Position numbers and translations under genes: made by a program. Shown here in pieces: positions 6,576-6,884 of a stretch of 6,884 nucleotides of DNA (position 1 is its first letter; every line of letters begins with the position of its first letter). The notes under the pieces were generated by a model. It ran no database searches. It worked only from the letters and a program-made list of their open reading frames with translations, and had not been told where the DNA came from. The stretch is from Actinobacteria bacterium ATB1 (GTDB taxonomy: Bacteria > Actinomycetota > Acidimicrobiia > UBA2766), in the NCBI GenBank assembly GCA_021404985.1, contig QWHP01000325.1:1-6884 (forward strand). The letters are read 5' to 3'.

Positions 6576-6884
6576 ACTGTCAAGCCGATGGTGCGCGGGC
6601 GCTCAATGGTCCAGCTATCGATGCCGAAGTTGTTCTCGGCGCTCAATATCGCCCGCTTGTCCCAGATATTCTTCACAAACAAAGCGACTTCCCATCTCTC
6701 CATCTGCACGCCCACATGGACGTTGCCGATTTGATAGGAATCCATGTCGATGCCCAGCGCTTCATTGAACTCTGTATTGCGATGGCCGACATGTTGCAAA
6801 TCGAAGCGGATGTAGCCATCCATCGAGTTGGCGATGGGCTGCATGTATTCCACCGATGCGCTCAGCGCGAATTTCGGCACATAG
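6560..6884 (-). CDS. TonB-dependent outer-membrane receptor, C-terminal fragment
   Basis: The minus frame is open from the right edge to the TGA at 6562-6560 and gives about 108 residues; the gene's 5' part lies outside the window. The sequence alternates as in beta-barrel strands: FALSASVEYMQPI, GYIRFDLQHVGHRN, SYQIGNVHVGVQ, WEVALFVKNIWDKRAIL, and the closing ERPRTIGLTVRAHY. The NIWDKRA turn followed by an RPRTIGL final strand ending in an aromatic residue is typical of TonB-dependent receptors, which import siderophores, cobalamin or glycans across the Gram-negative outer membrane. The GTG at 6880 should not be taken as a start, because the barrel pattern continues upstream (Tyr precedes it). 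Base composition is much lower in GC than the rest of the window and the style recalls alphaproteobacterial (sphingomonad-like) receptors. It does not fit the probable host of the other genes. Confidence 0.85.
   Translation of the reverse strand, partial: YVPKFALSASVEYMQPIANSMDGYIRFDLQHVGHRNTEFNEALGIDMDSYQIGNVHVGVQMERWEVALFVKNIWDKRAILSAENNFGIDSWTIERPRTIGLTVRAHY

Noticed and set aside
6560..6880. Complete small 106-residue protein starting at the GTG at 6880
   Set aside because: The frame continues to the window edge with the same beta-barrel pattern, and the sequence is the C-terminal end of a TonB-dependent receptor, so it is a fragment, not a small gene.

Overview
The window is mostly a high-GC bacterial chromosome segment. 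Sampled 60-base rows in the left and middle parts run at roughly 63-72% GC. The gene content is soluble metabolism plus an exported copper-binding/membrane protein and a very large beta-propeller protein. The pyrophosphatase looks like the short actinobacterial type, and the CopC-CopD fusion and the acyl-CoA dehydrogenase subfamily are also common in Actinobacteria. My best guess is an uncultured actinobacterium-like host; this is inference from remembered family features, not a search result. No tRNA, rRNA, CRISPR array, insertion sequence or phage gene is visible.

Layout. On the minus strand, reading from 2360 down to 1, three genes form one tight cluster: an acyl-CoA dehydrogenase-family protein (2360-1269), a family I inorganic pyrophosphatase (1261-776) and a CopC-CopD fusion that runs off the left edge (768-1). 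The gaps are only a few bases, so co-transcription and translational coupling are likely. A 123-base divergent intergenic region (2361-2483) carries the ribosome binding site and a candidate promoter for this cluster, plus a perfect 7-bp inverted repeat nearer the plus-strand gene. On the plus strand, 2484-3693 encodes a beta-lactamase-fold serine hydrolase split by one frameshift near 3063-3067. Converging on it with a 17-base gap is a giant minus-strand open frame (6560-3711). It has an NHL-like propeller followed by a PQQ-like (quinoprotein-type) propeller and a C-terminal tail, and its N-terminus is missing.

The right end (about 6560-6884) is different DNA: about 52% GC and the last ~108 residues of a TonB-dependent outer-membrane receptor, a Gram-negative protein. 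Its stop codon lies exactly where recognisable propeller sequence begins, in another frame. The simplest reading is a chimeric junction (assembly artefact or recombination) near 6555-6575 that cut off both the propeller gene's 5' end and whatever followed the receptor gene.

I did not find a clearly new multi-gene system. The points most worth checking are the junction, an acyl-CoA dehydrogenase that appears to lack the catalytic glutamate at both known positions, the unusual double-propeller protein, and the frameshifted hydrolase.
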